From: Duganella sp. 1411
Lineage (GTDB): Bacteria; Pseudomonadota; Gammaproteobacteria; Burkholderiales; Burkholderiaceae_D
DNA length: 64,000 bases
Assembly: GCF_017833525.1 (NCBI RefSeq)
Contig: NZ_JAFICD010000007.1
Location: 62,001 to 126,000 of the forward strand
Direction: 5' to 3'
The translations under genes were made by a program, and so were the position numbers. Positions 17,785-25,288 of the stretch are shown here, piece by piece (the stretch's first letter is position 1; each line of letters begins with the position of its first letter). The notes below the pieces were generated by a model. The model was given only the letters and a program-made list of their open reading frames with translations, was not told the DNA's origin and did not search any database.

Positions 17785-18311
17785 TTCACATCCATCAGTT
17801 CGACGTCGAAGATCAGCGCCGAATTCGGCGGGATGCCGCTGCCCGGCGACGGCCGCGAGCCGTAGGCCAGCTCGGACGGGATGATCAGCGTGCGCTTACC
17901 GCCCACCTTCATGCCCTGGATGCCCTGGTCCCAGCCCTTGATGACGCGGCCGGCGCCCAGCACGAAGTCGAGCGGCTCGCCGCGCGGAATCGACGAGTCG
18001 AACTGCTTGCCGTGCATGTGCTTGGCCAGCGGACGATACAGCCAGCCGGTGTAGTGCATATAAACGGTGGCGCCGGTGGTGGCTTCCTTGCCGGTGCCGA
18101 CCTTGGTGTCGGTGACGATCAACTGCTCGGCGGCCGGGCCGGGCGTGGCCGAACCGACCACCATCGGCGGCGGTGGCGGCACGACGGCCGGGGCCACCGG
18201 CGCGGCGGACGCCGCCGGGGCGGCTTCGGCGGCGGGCGCCGGGGTTTGGGCCTGGGCCACGGAGGCCGCCAGCGCGCACAGCATTGCTACTAAAACGGAA
18301 CTACGCGTCAT
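17781..18311 (-). CDS. Exported FKBP-type peptidyl-prolyl isomerase
   Basis: A 176-residue foldase that should act in the periplasm. The N-terminal signal peptide is MTRSSVLVAMLCALAASVAQAQ, cleaved after AQA. An Ala/Pro-rich linker (about 23-58) precedes a single FKBP domain with GATVYMHYTGWLY, KQFDSSIPRGEPLDFVLGAGRVIKGWDQGIQGMKVGGKRTLIIP and AYGSRPSPGSGIPPNSALIFDVELM. All the usual aromatic pocket residues appear present. Start: ATG 18311 gives a normal signal peptide; the in-frame TTG at 18326 is less likely. The TAG stop lies exactly at the border of a REP-like element, so the last codons may have been altered by its insertion. Confidence 0.93.
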   Translation of the reverse strand: MTRSSVLVAMLCALAASVAQAQTPAPAAEAAPAASAAPVAPAVVPPPPPMVVGSATPGPAAEQLIVTDTKVGTGKEATTGATVYMHYTGWLYRPLAKHMHGKQFDSSIPRGEPLDFVLGAGRVIKGWDQGIQGMKVGGKRTLIIPSELAYGSRPSPGSGIPPNSALIFDVELMDVK

Positions 18312-18457
18312 GTTTTTTTCTTTCAATGGGTTTCTGTGGACGGCACGGCGGCCGTGCCAGCGCGCACAATGATAGCAAACCTGCTTGGCGCACTGGATAA
18401 AATTGGCTGTTAGTTAAAACCCGTATGCTTTTGCGCGGACGCCAGCGCCACCACTCA

Positions 18458-18485
18458 AGGGTCGTACCCCTCGGGGTACGACCCT
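18458..18485. repeat. Perfect 13-bp inverted repeat (hairpin) between tcdA and the FKBP gene
   Basis: AGGGTCGTACCCC at 18458-18470 and GGGGTACGACCCT at 18473-18485, separated by only two bases. It sits 16 bases after the tcdA stop and could serve as a terminator for tcdA on the minus strand, but no T-run follows, so a second type of dispersed palindrome is equally likely. I saw no other copy in this window. Confidence 0.7.
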
Positions 18486-18500
18486 GCTTGGCGGTGCGGG

Positions 18501-19346
18501 TTAAACCGGCTCCGGCGCCGCTTGGGCGCCGTCGGCCAGCTGGCGCAGCACGTGGCCGGCGGCCACCATGCCGAACGTGGCCGTGACCACCATCGCCGAG
18601 CCGAAGCCGGCGCAATTCAAGCCGGTCACGCCGCCGGCGCGGTCGTCGCCGTCGACCGCGCACACCTCCCCCGTCTCGGGAAACTTCAGCGGCTCCATCG
18701 AGAACACCGCGTCCACGTGGAACTTGGTCTTCTCGCCGCGCGGATAGCCGTACTGGCTGCGCAGCACCTTGCGCACTTTTTTCAGCAACGGTTCCTGCTC
18801 GGTGCGCGCCAGGTCGCGCACGGCGATCTGGGTCGGGTCGGTCTGGCCGCCGGCGCTGCCGATGATCACCAGCGGCAGCGCGTGCTGGCGGCAATACGCG
18901 ATCATCGCCGCCTTGGCCTTGACGCTGTCGATGGCGTCGACCACGTAGTCGTACTTGCCGGCGCCGAGCATCGTGTCGAGGTTGTCGGCACCGACGAAGT
19001 CCTCGATCTGGTTGACCACGCAGTACGGGTTGATCTGCGCGATGCGCTCGGCCAGCGCGGTGATCTTGGCCATGCCGACGGTGCCGGTCAGCGCCTGGAT
19101 CTGGCGGTTGATGTTCGATTCGGCCACGTTGTCGAGGTCGATCAAGGTCAATTGCCCGATGGCACTGCGGGCCAGCGCTTCGACGATCCACGAGCCGACG
19201 CCGCCGACGCCGACCACGCACACGTGGGCGCCGCGGAAGCGCGCCAGCGCGCGTTCGCCGTACAATCGGGCGATGCCGCCGAAACGGCGGTCGAAGTCGA
19301 CCGGGTCGGCACCGGGGTCGGGATTCAGGTCGGAGATACTGTTCAT
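18501..19346 (-). CDS. tcdA: tRNA threonylcarbamoyladenosine dehydratase
   Basis: ATP-dependent enzyme of the ThiF/E1 superfamily that cyclises t6A37 of tRNA to ct6A. The 281-residue product starts with DFDRRFGGIARLYGERALARFRGAHVCVVGVGGVGSWIVEALARS, containing the nucleotide-binding GVGGVGS. DLDNVAESNINRQIQA and DYVVDAIDSVKAKAAMIAYC follow, then the TcdA-type C-terminal half (RTEQEPLLKKVRKVLRSQYGYPRG, GFGSAMVVTATFGMVAAG). It lacks the ubiquitin-like partner context of MoeB or ThiF, which supports TcdA (CsdL, YgdL). It is monocistronic and divergent from the next gene. Confidence 0.93.
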   Translation of the reverse strand: MNSISDLNPDPGADPVDFDRRFGGIARLYGERALARFRGAHVCVVGVGGVGSWIVEALARSAIGQLTLIDLDNVAESNINRQIQALTGTVGMAKITALAERIAQINPYCVVNQIEDFVGADNLDTMLGAGKYDYVVDAIDSVKAKAAMIAYCRQHALPLVIIGSAGGQTDPTQIAVRDLARTEQEPLLKKVRKVLRSQYGYPRGEKTKFHVDAVFSMEPLKFPETGEVCAVDGDDRAGGVTGLNCAGFGSAMVVTATFGMVAAGHVLRQLADGAQAAPEPV

Positions 19347-19419
19347 GCCGCCATTTTACCGGACGCGGCGGCAAGAATTATTCTAGAATGACTTTCCCAC
19401 CCAGCCAGAACCACATTCG

Positions 19420-20667
19420 ATGAGCAACGCCATGAGTCATTCCCTGTTCGACACCGCCCCCGATTTCAGCCAACCGATAGCAGTTTTGAAACATTGCCAC
19501 GACCGCATCCGCAAACAATTGCTGACGTTGCAAAACCTGCTCAGCCACCTGCCCGCGCACGGCGCCGACGCCGACGCGCAAAAGGCCGCGCAGGCCGTGC
19601 TCAAATATTTCAACCACGCCGCCCATCTGCATCACGATGACGAAGAGCAAAACCTGATGCCGATGCTGCAGGCCACCGCGCGCGACGCCGACGCCGCGCT
19701 GCTCGACGAACTGGTACCCGGCATCCTGGCCGACCACCAGCACATGGACCGCGACTGGGAGATCGTCCGCGCGCAGCTGGACAAAATCGCCGCCGGCGAC
19801 GGCGCCGCGCTGTCGGCGGCGGACGTGCAACGGTTTTGCGACGCCTACGCCGCGCACATGGCCAAGGAAGAGGCCAACATCGCGCCGATGGCCAAGCGCC
19901 TGTTCAGCGCCGAGCAGATGGCGCAACTGGGCAGCGCGATGCAAGCGCGGCGCGGCATCACGCCGGCGCTGCCGGACAGCCAGGTGCCGGAACAGCGGCA
20001 AGTGCCGGTGCGCAACACGGTGGCCGACGGCGTGGTGCTGGCCGACCTGCGCCTCGATTATGGCCGCGCCAGCCTGACCGAAAACGATGTGCTCGACGAT
20101 CCGATCGCCCAGTTCGGCAAGTGGTTCGACGAGGCGCTGCACGCCAAAGTCAACGAACCGAACGCGATGAGCGTTGCCACCGTGGACGAGGAAGGCAAGC
20201 CGACCTCGCGCATTGTGTTGATCAAACAGTTCGACCAGCGCGGTTTCACCTGGTACACCAACTACAAAAGTCAAAAAGGCGAGCAATTGCGCACCAATCC
20301 GCACGCCGCGCTGCTATTCTTTTGGAATGAACTCGAGCGCCAGGTGCGCATCGAAGGCAAGGTCGTCAAAACTTCCGCCGAAGAAAGCGATCAATACTTT
20401 TATAGCCGGCCGGTGAAGAGCCAGATCGCCGCGATCGCCTCGCGGCAGAGCGCGCCCATCGCCAACCGGGAACAGATGGAAGCCAATTACGATGCGGTCG
20501 CCGCTACCAGCGGCGAGCATCCGGTACGGCCGGAACACTGGGGCGGCTACCGCCTCGAACCGGTGCGTATCGAGTTCTGGCAGGGGCGCCGATCGCGCTT
20601 CCACGACCGGATCGTGTATGTGAAACAAGCCGATGGCCGCTGGATCAAAGAGCGCCTGCAACCGTAA
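19420..20667 (+). CDS. pdxH: Hemerythrin domain fused to pyridoxamine 5'-phosphate oxidase
   Basis: A 415-residue fusion. Residues about 15-165 form a hemerythrin HHE domain with the expected iron ligands: H27 (KHCHDRIRK), H66-H72 and E75/E76 (FNHAAHLHHDDEEQNLMP), H106/H108 (ILADHQHMDRDWE), H146 and E150/E151 (AHMAKEEANIAPM). A linker of some 40 residues leads to a complete PdxH (about 207-415): LADLRLDYGRASLTENDVLDDP, the FMN-binding SRIVLIKQFDQRGFTWYTN, FFWNELERQVRIEG, and the C-terminal YRLEPVRIEFWQGR-SRFHDRI. PdxH alone is about 210 residues, so nothing is missing. PdxH uses O2 and FMN to make pyridoxal phosphate; the attached domain could deliver or sense oxygen. The frame is continuous. 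An ATG at 19432 is an alternative start. Confidence 0.93.
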   Translation: MSNAMSHSLFDTAPDFSQPIAVLKHCHDRIRKQLLTLQNLLSHLPAHGADADAQKAAQAVLKYFNHAAHLHHDDEEQNLMPMLQATARDADAALLDELVPGILADHQHMDRDWEIVRAQLDKIAAGDGAALSAADVQRFCDAYAAHMAKEEANIAPMAKRLFSAEQMAQLGSAMQARRGITPALPDSQVPEQRQVPVRNTVADGVVLADLRLDYGRASLTENDVLDDPIAQFGKWFDEALHAKVNEPNAMSVATVDEEGKPTSRIVLIKQFDQRGFTWYTNYKSQKGEQLRTNPHAALLFFWNELERQVRIEGKVVKTSAEESDQYFYSRPVKSQIAAIASRQSAPIANREQMEANYDAVAATSGEHPVRPEHWGGYRLEPVRIEFWQGRRSRFHDRIVYVKQADGRWIKERLQP

Positions 20668-20739
20668 ATCGCACGGTCGCGCGCCGGTTCGCAGACCATC
20701 GCTTGCGGTGGTCTTTTTACTTCTGAACCGGAGGCGAAG

Positions 20740-21978
20740 ATGTTCGTACAAAATCGATTGAGTGCCTGGATCGCGTCCATCCGCCGGCAAAGCGCGCTGC
20801 CGCTGCGGATCGAGTTATGGAACGGCCAGTGCATCGACTTCTCCAACGAGGCGCCGCGCGTGACGATACGCTTGCCCACCGTGTCGGCCGCGCGCTATCT
20901 GCTGACGCCGTCGCTGGCCAACCTGGGCACGGCGTATGTCGAGGGCGCGATCGAGGTCAAGGGCGCGGCGCGCGACATGATCGCCGTCGTCAACGCGCTG
21001 GCGCGCGGCACGCTCAAGCCGCAGGGCAAGTTCTCGCGCCTGGCGCGCGGCATCAAGCACGACAAGCAAAAGGACGCCGAGGCGATCCGCTACCACTACG
21101 ACGTCTCCAACGATTTCTACGCGCAATTCCTCGATCCGGCGATGGTGTATTCCTGCGCCTATTTCGAGGACGGCGACGAGGACCTGGCCGCCGCCCAGCT
21201 CAAGAAGATCGACCACATCCTGCGCAAGATCGCGCTGCGGCCGGAGCACACGCTGCTCGACATCGGCTGCGGCTGGGGCGCGCTGGTGATCCGCGCGGCC
21301 CAGCAGTACCGGGTGCGCTGCGTCGGCGTCACCTTGTCGGAGAACCAGCACGCGCTGGCCACGCAGCGCGTGCGGCGCGCCGGGCTCGAGCACCTGGTCG
21401 AGATCCGGCTGCAGGACTACCGCGACGTGCGCGGGCAGTTCGACCGCATCACCAGCGTCGGCATGTTCGAGCATGTCGGCGTGCGGCATTTGCCCGAGTA
21501 TTTCGCCGCCATCGACCGCCTGCTGGCGCCGGACGGGCTGGTGATGAACCACGGCATCACCTCGACCGATCCTGACAACGGCCAGACGCCGTACGGCGGC
21601 GGCGAGTTCATCGACAAATATGTGTTCCCGCACGGCGAGCTGGCGCATATCGGCAGCGTGCTCAAGGCGATGCAGCAGGGCGGGCTCGAAGCGTACGACG
21701 TGGAAAACCTGCGGCGCCACTACGCGCGCACCTGCGCCATCTGGACCGACAATTTCGAGGCGCAGGCCGAGCGGCTGCGGGCGCTGGCCGGCGACAAGCG
21801 CTTCAGGATCTGGCATGTGTATCTGGCCGGCTGCAGCTACGCGTTCGAGCAGGATTGGATCAGCCTGTATCAGATTGTCGGCCACAAGGCCGGGCAGCGC
21901 AGCAACACCTTGCCATGGTCGCGCAAGTACATGTACCCGGATCAAAAGTCATTGGTGGATGCGGCTGCGGTTATTTGA
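20740..21978 (+). CDS. cfa: Cyclopropane-fatty-acyl-phospholipid synthase
   Basis: Transfers a methylene group from S-adenosylmethionine to cis double bonds of membrane lipid chains. The 412-residue enzyme has an N-terminal lipid-binding part and a methyltransferase core. Key motifs are AIRYHYDVSNDFYAQFLDPAMVYSCAYFE near residue 108, the SAM site TLLDIGCGWGALVIRAA near 168, GVTLSENQ near 193, and SVGMFEHVG near 240. CFA-type C-terminal residues (WTDNFEAQAERL, YLAGCSYAFEQDWISLYQI) close the protein. A GGAGG-type site (CCGGAGGCGAAG) precedes the ATG. Its 3' end overlaps the convergent msrA gene by eight bases. Confidence 0.95.
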   Translation: MFVQNRLSAWIASIRRQSALPLRIELWNGQCIDFSNEAPRVTIRLPTVSAARYLLTPSLANLGTAYVEGAIEVKGAARDMIAVVNALARGTLKPQGKFSRLARGIKHDKQKDAEAIRYHYDVSNDFYAQFLDPAMVYSCAYFEDGDEDLAAAQLKKIDHILRKIALRPEHTLLDIGCGWGALVIRAAQQYRVRCVGVTLSENQHALATQRVRRAGLEHLVEIRLQDYRDVRGQFDRITSVGMFEHVGVRHLPEYFAAIDRLLAPDGLVMNHGITSTDPDNGQTPYGGGEFIDKYVFPHGELAHIGSVLKAMQQGGLEAYDVENLRRHYARTCAIWTDNFEAQAERLRALAGDKRFRIWHVYLAGCSYAFEQDWISLYQIVGHKAGQRSNTLPWSRKYMYPDQKSLVDAAAVI

Positions 21979-22522
21979 TACGGTGGCCGTGGATCTTGCG
22001 GAACTCGTCCACCTTGGGCGCGACCACGAACGCGCAGTAGCCCTGCAGCGGATGCCGGCGGAAATAATCCTGGTGATAGTCCTCGGCCTTGTAATACGGC
22101 TGCGCCGGCGCCAGTTCGGTGACGATGGCCGCGTCCCACACGTTGGCCATCTCGGCCACGACCTGGCGCGCGGTCGCCTCCTGCTCAGGCGACTGGTAAT
22201 AGATGACCGAACGGTACTGCGTGCCGATGTCGTTGCCCTGCCGGTTCAAGGTGGTCGGATCGTGAATCGTGAAGAAAATCTCGAGGAGGTCGTGGTAGGC
22301 GATGATGGCCGGATCGAATTGCAATTTCACCACTTCGGCGTGGCCGGTGTCGCCCACGCACACTTGTTCGTAGGTGGGATGGGGCACGTGGCCGCCCGTG
22401 TAGCCGGACTCGACACTGACTACCCCCTTCACCTGCAGATACACCGCCTCCAGGCACCAGAAGCAGCCGCCGCCCAGAACCGCCGTCTCGAGCGCCGCGC
22501 CCGGCGCGCCATTGCTGCCCAT
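21971..22522 (-). CDS. msrA: Peptide methionine-S-sulfoxide reductase A
   Basis: Repairs oxidised methionine (S-epimer) in proteins. The 183-residue product has the catalytic cysteine C20 in GGGCFWCLEAV, then VESGYTGGHVPHPTYEQVCVGDTGHAE, FFTIHDPTTLNRQGNDIGTQYRS and QPYYKAEDYHQDYF, all family signatures. Start: GGAGGGGG directly precedes ATG 22522; the in-frame upstream ATG at 22558 has no such site. There is no signal peptide, so it is cytoplasmic. It lies tail to tail with cfa. Confidence 0.95.
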   Translation of the reverse strand: MGSNGAPGAALETAVLGGGCFWCLEAVYLQVKGVVSVESGYTGGHVPHPTYEQVCVGDTGHAEVVKLQFDPAIIAYHDLLEIFFTIHDPTTLNRQGNDIGTQYRSVIYYQSPEQEATARQVVAEMANVWDAAIVTELAPAQPYYKAEDYHQDYFRRHPLQGYCAFVVAPKVDEFRKIHGHRIK

Positions 22523-22666
22523 AGCCCCCTCCGTATCGAAGCTGCCTGCATGATCCACTGTAACGCAATCGCCCGCCGCACGCAGCTAGTTTACCGCTGG
22601 ACAAGGACGGCGATCCGCCACGGCCACGAATCTTTGGCATAATGGCTAAAAGAACACAGGCCGACC

Positions 22667-23170
22667 ATGCACACCATCTCCCCCCGCGCCGAAGAACGCG
22701 CTTTCGACACCGCCCATTTCCGCCAGGCGCTGGGCCAGTTCGCCACCGGCGTGACCGTGATCACCACCCGGCTGGCCGACGGCACGTTTCGCGGCCTGAC
22801 GGCCAGTTCCTTCAACTCGGTCTCGCTCGATCCGCCGCTGGTGCTGTGGAGCCTGTCCAACGGCGCCAACAGCATGCCCATCTTCACCGGCAACTCGCAT
22901 TATGTCATCAACGTGCTCAGCGCCGGCCAGGCGCATTTGGCCAAGCTGTTCGCCACGCGCGGCAGCAATCCGTGGGAAACGGCCGAATACGAACTGTCGC
23001 GCACCGGCCAGCCCATCCTCAAGGGCGGATCGGCCTGGTTCGAGTGCCACAACCGCAGCCGCTATCCCGAGGGCGACCACGTGATCTTCGTCGGCGAGGT
23101 CGAGTTGTGCGAGTTCACGCCGGCGCCGCCGCTGATCTTCCACGGCGGCCAGTTCGGCAGCCTGGGCTAA
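22667..23170 (+). CDS. Flavin reductase-domain FMN-binding protein
   Basis: A 167-residue protein of the flavin reductase (DIM6/NTAB, HpaC/RutF-like) fold. It has FRQALGQFATGVTVITTRLADGTFRGLTASSFNSVSLDPPLVLWSLSN, the usual start of these domains where the T-V-T and SF-S-S-PP residues contact FMN. It ends with HVIFVGEVELCEF. Such proteins supply reduced FMN to a partner monooxygenase using NAD(P)H; no partner oxygenase is adjacent, so its substrate is unknown. The ATG has only a weak ribosome site. Confidence 0.88.
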   Translation: MHTISPRAEERAFDTAHFRQALGQFATGVTVITTRLADGTFRGLTASSFNSVSLDPPLVLWSLSNGANSMPIFTGNSHYVINVLSAGQAHLAKLFATRGSNPWETAEYELSRTGQPILKGGSAWFECHNRSRYPEGDHVIFVGEVELCEFTPAPPLIFHGGQFGSLG

Positions 23171-23258
23171 AAACGGAAATTGGTGTCGCCATTTGAAAAG
23201 CCGGGCCGCCCGGCGCGGCATAGAATGCTGGCAGCATTCACCATAATGAGAGACCACC

Positions 23259-24443
23259 ATGAGCCAAGCCCGCGCCCAATTCCACTGGGATGACCCCTTG
23301 TTGCTGGACCAGCAACTGACCGACGACGAGCGCATGGTGCGCGACGCCGCCGCCGCCTATTGCCAGGACAAGCTGGCGCCGCGCATCCTGGAGGCGTTCC
23401 GCCACGAGAAGATGGACACCTCGATCTTCCGCGAAATGGGCGAGTTGGGCCTGCTGGGCCCGACCATTCCCGACCAGTACGGCGGTCCCGGCCTGAACTA
23501 CGTCTCCTACGGGCTGATCGCGCGCGAGGTCGAGCGCATCGATTCCGGCTACCGCTCGATGATGAGCGTGCAGTCGTCGCTGGTGATGGTGCCGATCTTC
23601 GAATTCGGCACCGAGGCGCAGCGCCAGAAATACCTGCCCAAGCTGGCGACCGGCGAATGGATAGGCTGCTTCGGCTTGACCGAGCCGAACCACGGCTCCG
23701 ATCCCGGCTCGATGATCACGCGCGCCAAGAAGGTCCCGGGCGGCTACGCGCTGACCGGCGCCAAGATGTGGATCACCAACTCGCCGGTGGCCGACGTGTT
23801 CGTGGTCTGGGCCAAGGACGACGAGGGCGCCATCCGCGGCTTCGTGCTGGAAAAAGGCATGGCCGGCCTGAGCGCGCCCGCCATCCACGGCAAGTTCGGC
23901 CTGCGCGCCTCGCTGACCGGCGAGATCGTCATGGACAACGTGTTCTGCCCGGAGGAGAACGCCTTCCCGGACGTGCGCGGTTTGAAGGGTCCGTTCACCT
24001 GCCTGAACTCGGCGCGCTACGGCATCGCCTGGGGCGCGCTGGGCGCGGCCGAGGCCTGCTGGCACATCGCCCGCCAGTACGTGCTGGACCGCTCGCAGTT
24101 CGGCCGTCCGCTGGCCGCCAACCAGCTGGTGCAAAAGAAGCTGGCCGACATGCAGACCGAAATCACCCTGGGCCTGCAGGGCTGCCTGCAACTGGGCCGC
24201 ATGAAGGACGCGGGCACGGCGGCGGTGGAAATCACCTCGATGATGAAGCGCAATTCGTGCGGCAAGTCGCTGGACATCGCCCGGGTCGCGCGCGACATGC
24301 TGGGCGGTAACGGCATCTCGGACGAATTCGGCGTCATCCGCCACATGGTCAACCTGGAGGTGGTCAACACCTACGAGGGCACGCACGACATCCACGCGCT
24401 GATCCTGGGGCGCGCGCAGACCGGCATCCAGGCGTTCCAATAA
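23259..24443 (+). CDS. gcdH: Glutaryl-CoA dehydrogenase
   Basis: FAD enzyme that oxidises and decarboxylates glutaryl-CoA to crotonyl-CoA in lysine, tryptophan and hydroxylysine catabolism. The 394-residue product matches GCDH rather than general acyl-CoA dehydrogenases: FHWDDPLLLDQQLTDDERMVRDAA at the start, GLTEPNHGSDPGSM near 140, GKFGLRASLTGEIVMDNV near 210, and the catalytic base in NTYEGTHDIHALILGRAQTGIQAF at the C-terminus. The domain order is helical N-terminus, beta-barrel and helical C-terminus. It stands alone and ends at a good bidirectional terminator. Confidence 0.95.
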   Translation: MSQARAQFHWDDPLLLDQQLTDDERMVRDAAAAYCQDKLAPRILEAFRHEKMDTSIFREMGELGLLGPTIPDQYGGPGLNYVSYGLIAREVERIDSGYRSMMSVQSSLVMVPIFEFGTEAQRQKYLPKLATGEWIGCFGLTEPNHGSDPGSMITRAKKVPGGYALTGAKMWITNSPVADVFVVWAKDDEGAIRGFVLEKGMAGLSAPAIHGKFGLRASLTGEIVMDNVFCPEENAFPDVRGLKGPFTCLNSARYGIAWGALGAAEACWHIARQYVLDRSQFGRPLAANQLVQKKLADMQTEITLGLQGCLQLGRMKDAGTAAVEITSMMKRNSCGKSLDIARVARDMLGGNGISDEFGVIRHMVNLEVVNTYEGTHDIHALILGRAQTGIQAFQ

Positions 24444-24465
24444 GACGCGTCGGCACCCCCGAATG

Positions 24466-24500
24466 AAAAAAAACCGCTGCGAACAGGCAGCGGTTTTTTT
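24466..24500. terminator. Bidirectional rho-independent terminator between gcdH and ompW
   Basis: Stem AAACCGCTGC (24471-24480) and GCAGCGGTTT (24487-24496) around the six-base loop GAACAG, flanked by an A-run on the left and a T-run on the right. It works for both converging genes. Confidence 0.93.
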
Positions 24501-24515
24501 ATTGGGCCACGACAA

Positions 24516-25214
24516 TCAGAAATTAAATCCCTTGAAGTTGTAGCCGATGCTGACGCTGACGGCCAGCGGATCGAGGCGGATGTCCTGGTCCTGGCCGGTC
24601 GAGAAATGCACCTTGGTCTTGAGCTTGGTCTTGATCACGGTGGCGTCGACAAACCACTGCTCGTTGATCTTGACCGTGCCGCCGATCTGGTAGCTGGCCG
24701 CCCATTTGTTGTCGACCTTGAAGGTCGCGCCCGGACCGCCGGTGTTCAGGATCGCCGTCAATTGTCCCGAACCGCGCTCCTTCTGGAAGTAGGCGTACGT
24801 GATACCGAGGCCGACATACGGCCGGAACATCGCGTTGGCCGGCAGGAAGCGGTACTGGATGAACGCCGTCGGCGGCAACACCTCCGAGGTGCCCAGCTTG
24901 CCCGTGCCCTGGATCGATCCCCCGCCGATCAGGTCGTGCTTGTACGGCATCCCCAGGTCGAGCTCCGCCGAGATGTTGTCGGTGTACATGTACGCGAACG
25001 CCAGCCGCGGCTTGGTGTCCGAATCGATGTCGGCCTTGGTGCCCGGCAGCGCCGGCGCCGACACATCGCCGGATTCGACCTTCGGCGTGATCTTGTTGAT
25101 GCCGAGGGTGGCGAGCCAGGTGCCGGCCGTTTGTTGCGCCGAAGCGGCCGTGGCCACCGACATCGCGGCGGCCAGCGCCAGCAGTTTTACCGTCGTTTTA
25201 AAACCATTGTTCAT
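24516..25214 (-). CDS. ompW: OmpW-family outer membrane protein
   Basis: An eight-stranded outer membrane beta-barrel for small hydrophobic compounds. The 232-residue precursor has the signal peptide MNNGFKTTVKLLALAAAMSVATAASAQQ. The mature part shows OmpW features: GTWLATLGINKITPK, a Tyr/Thr-rich AYMYTDNISAELDLGMPYKHDL, PPTAFIQYRFLPANAMFRPYVGLGITYAYF, and a final aromatic strand ending VSIGYNFKGFNF with terminal Phe for BAM recognition. AGGAG lies seven bases before the ATG. No FNR-type operator was evident upstream. Confidence 0.93.
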   Translation of the reverse strand: MNNGFKTTVKLLALAAAMSVATAASAQQTAGTWLATLGINKITPKVESGDVSAPALPGTKADIDSDTKPRLAFAYMYTDNISAELDLGMPYKHDLIGGGSIQGTGKLGTSEVLPPTAFIQYRFLPANAMFRPYVGLGITYAYFQKERGSGQLTAILNTGGPGATFKVDNKWAASYQIGGTVKINEQWFVDATVIKTKLKTKVHFSTGQDQDIRLDPLAVSVSIGYNFKGFNF

Positions 25215-25288
25215 ATCGTCTCCTGATTTTTATGTGATAGTCCGGCAGCGTCCGCCCTTTGCGGCGGCGCTGCCTGCGACGACAGAAT

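Noticed and set aside
18173..18400. Plus-strand frame opposite the FKBP signal peptide region
   Set aside because: Extremely Arg/Pro-rich, an antisense shadow of the Ala/Pro linker.
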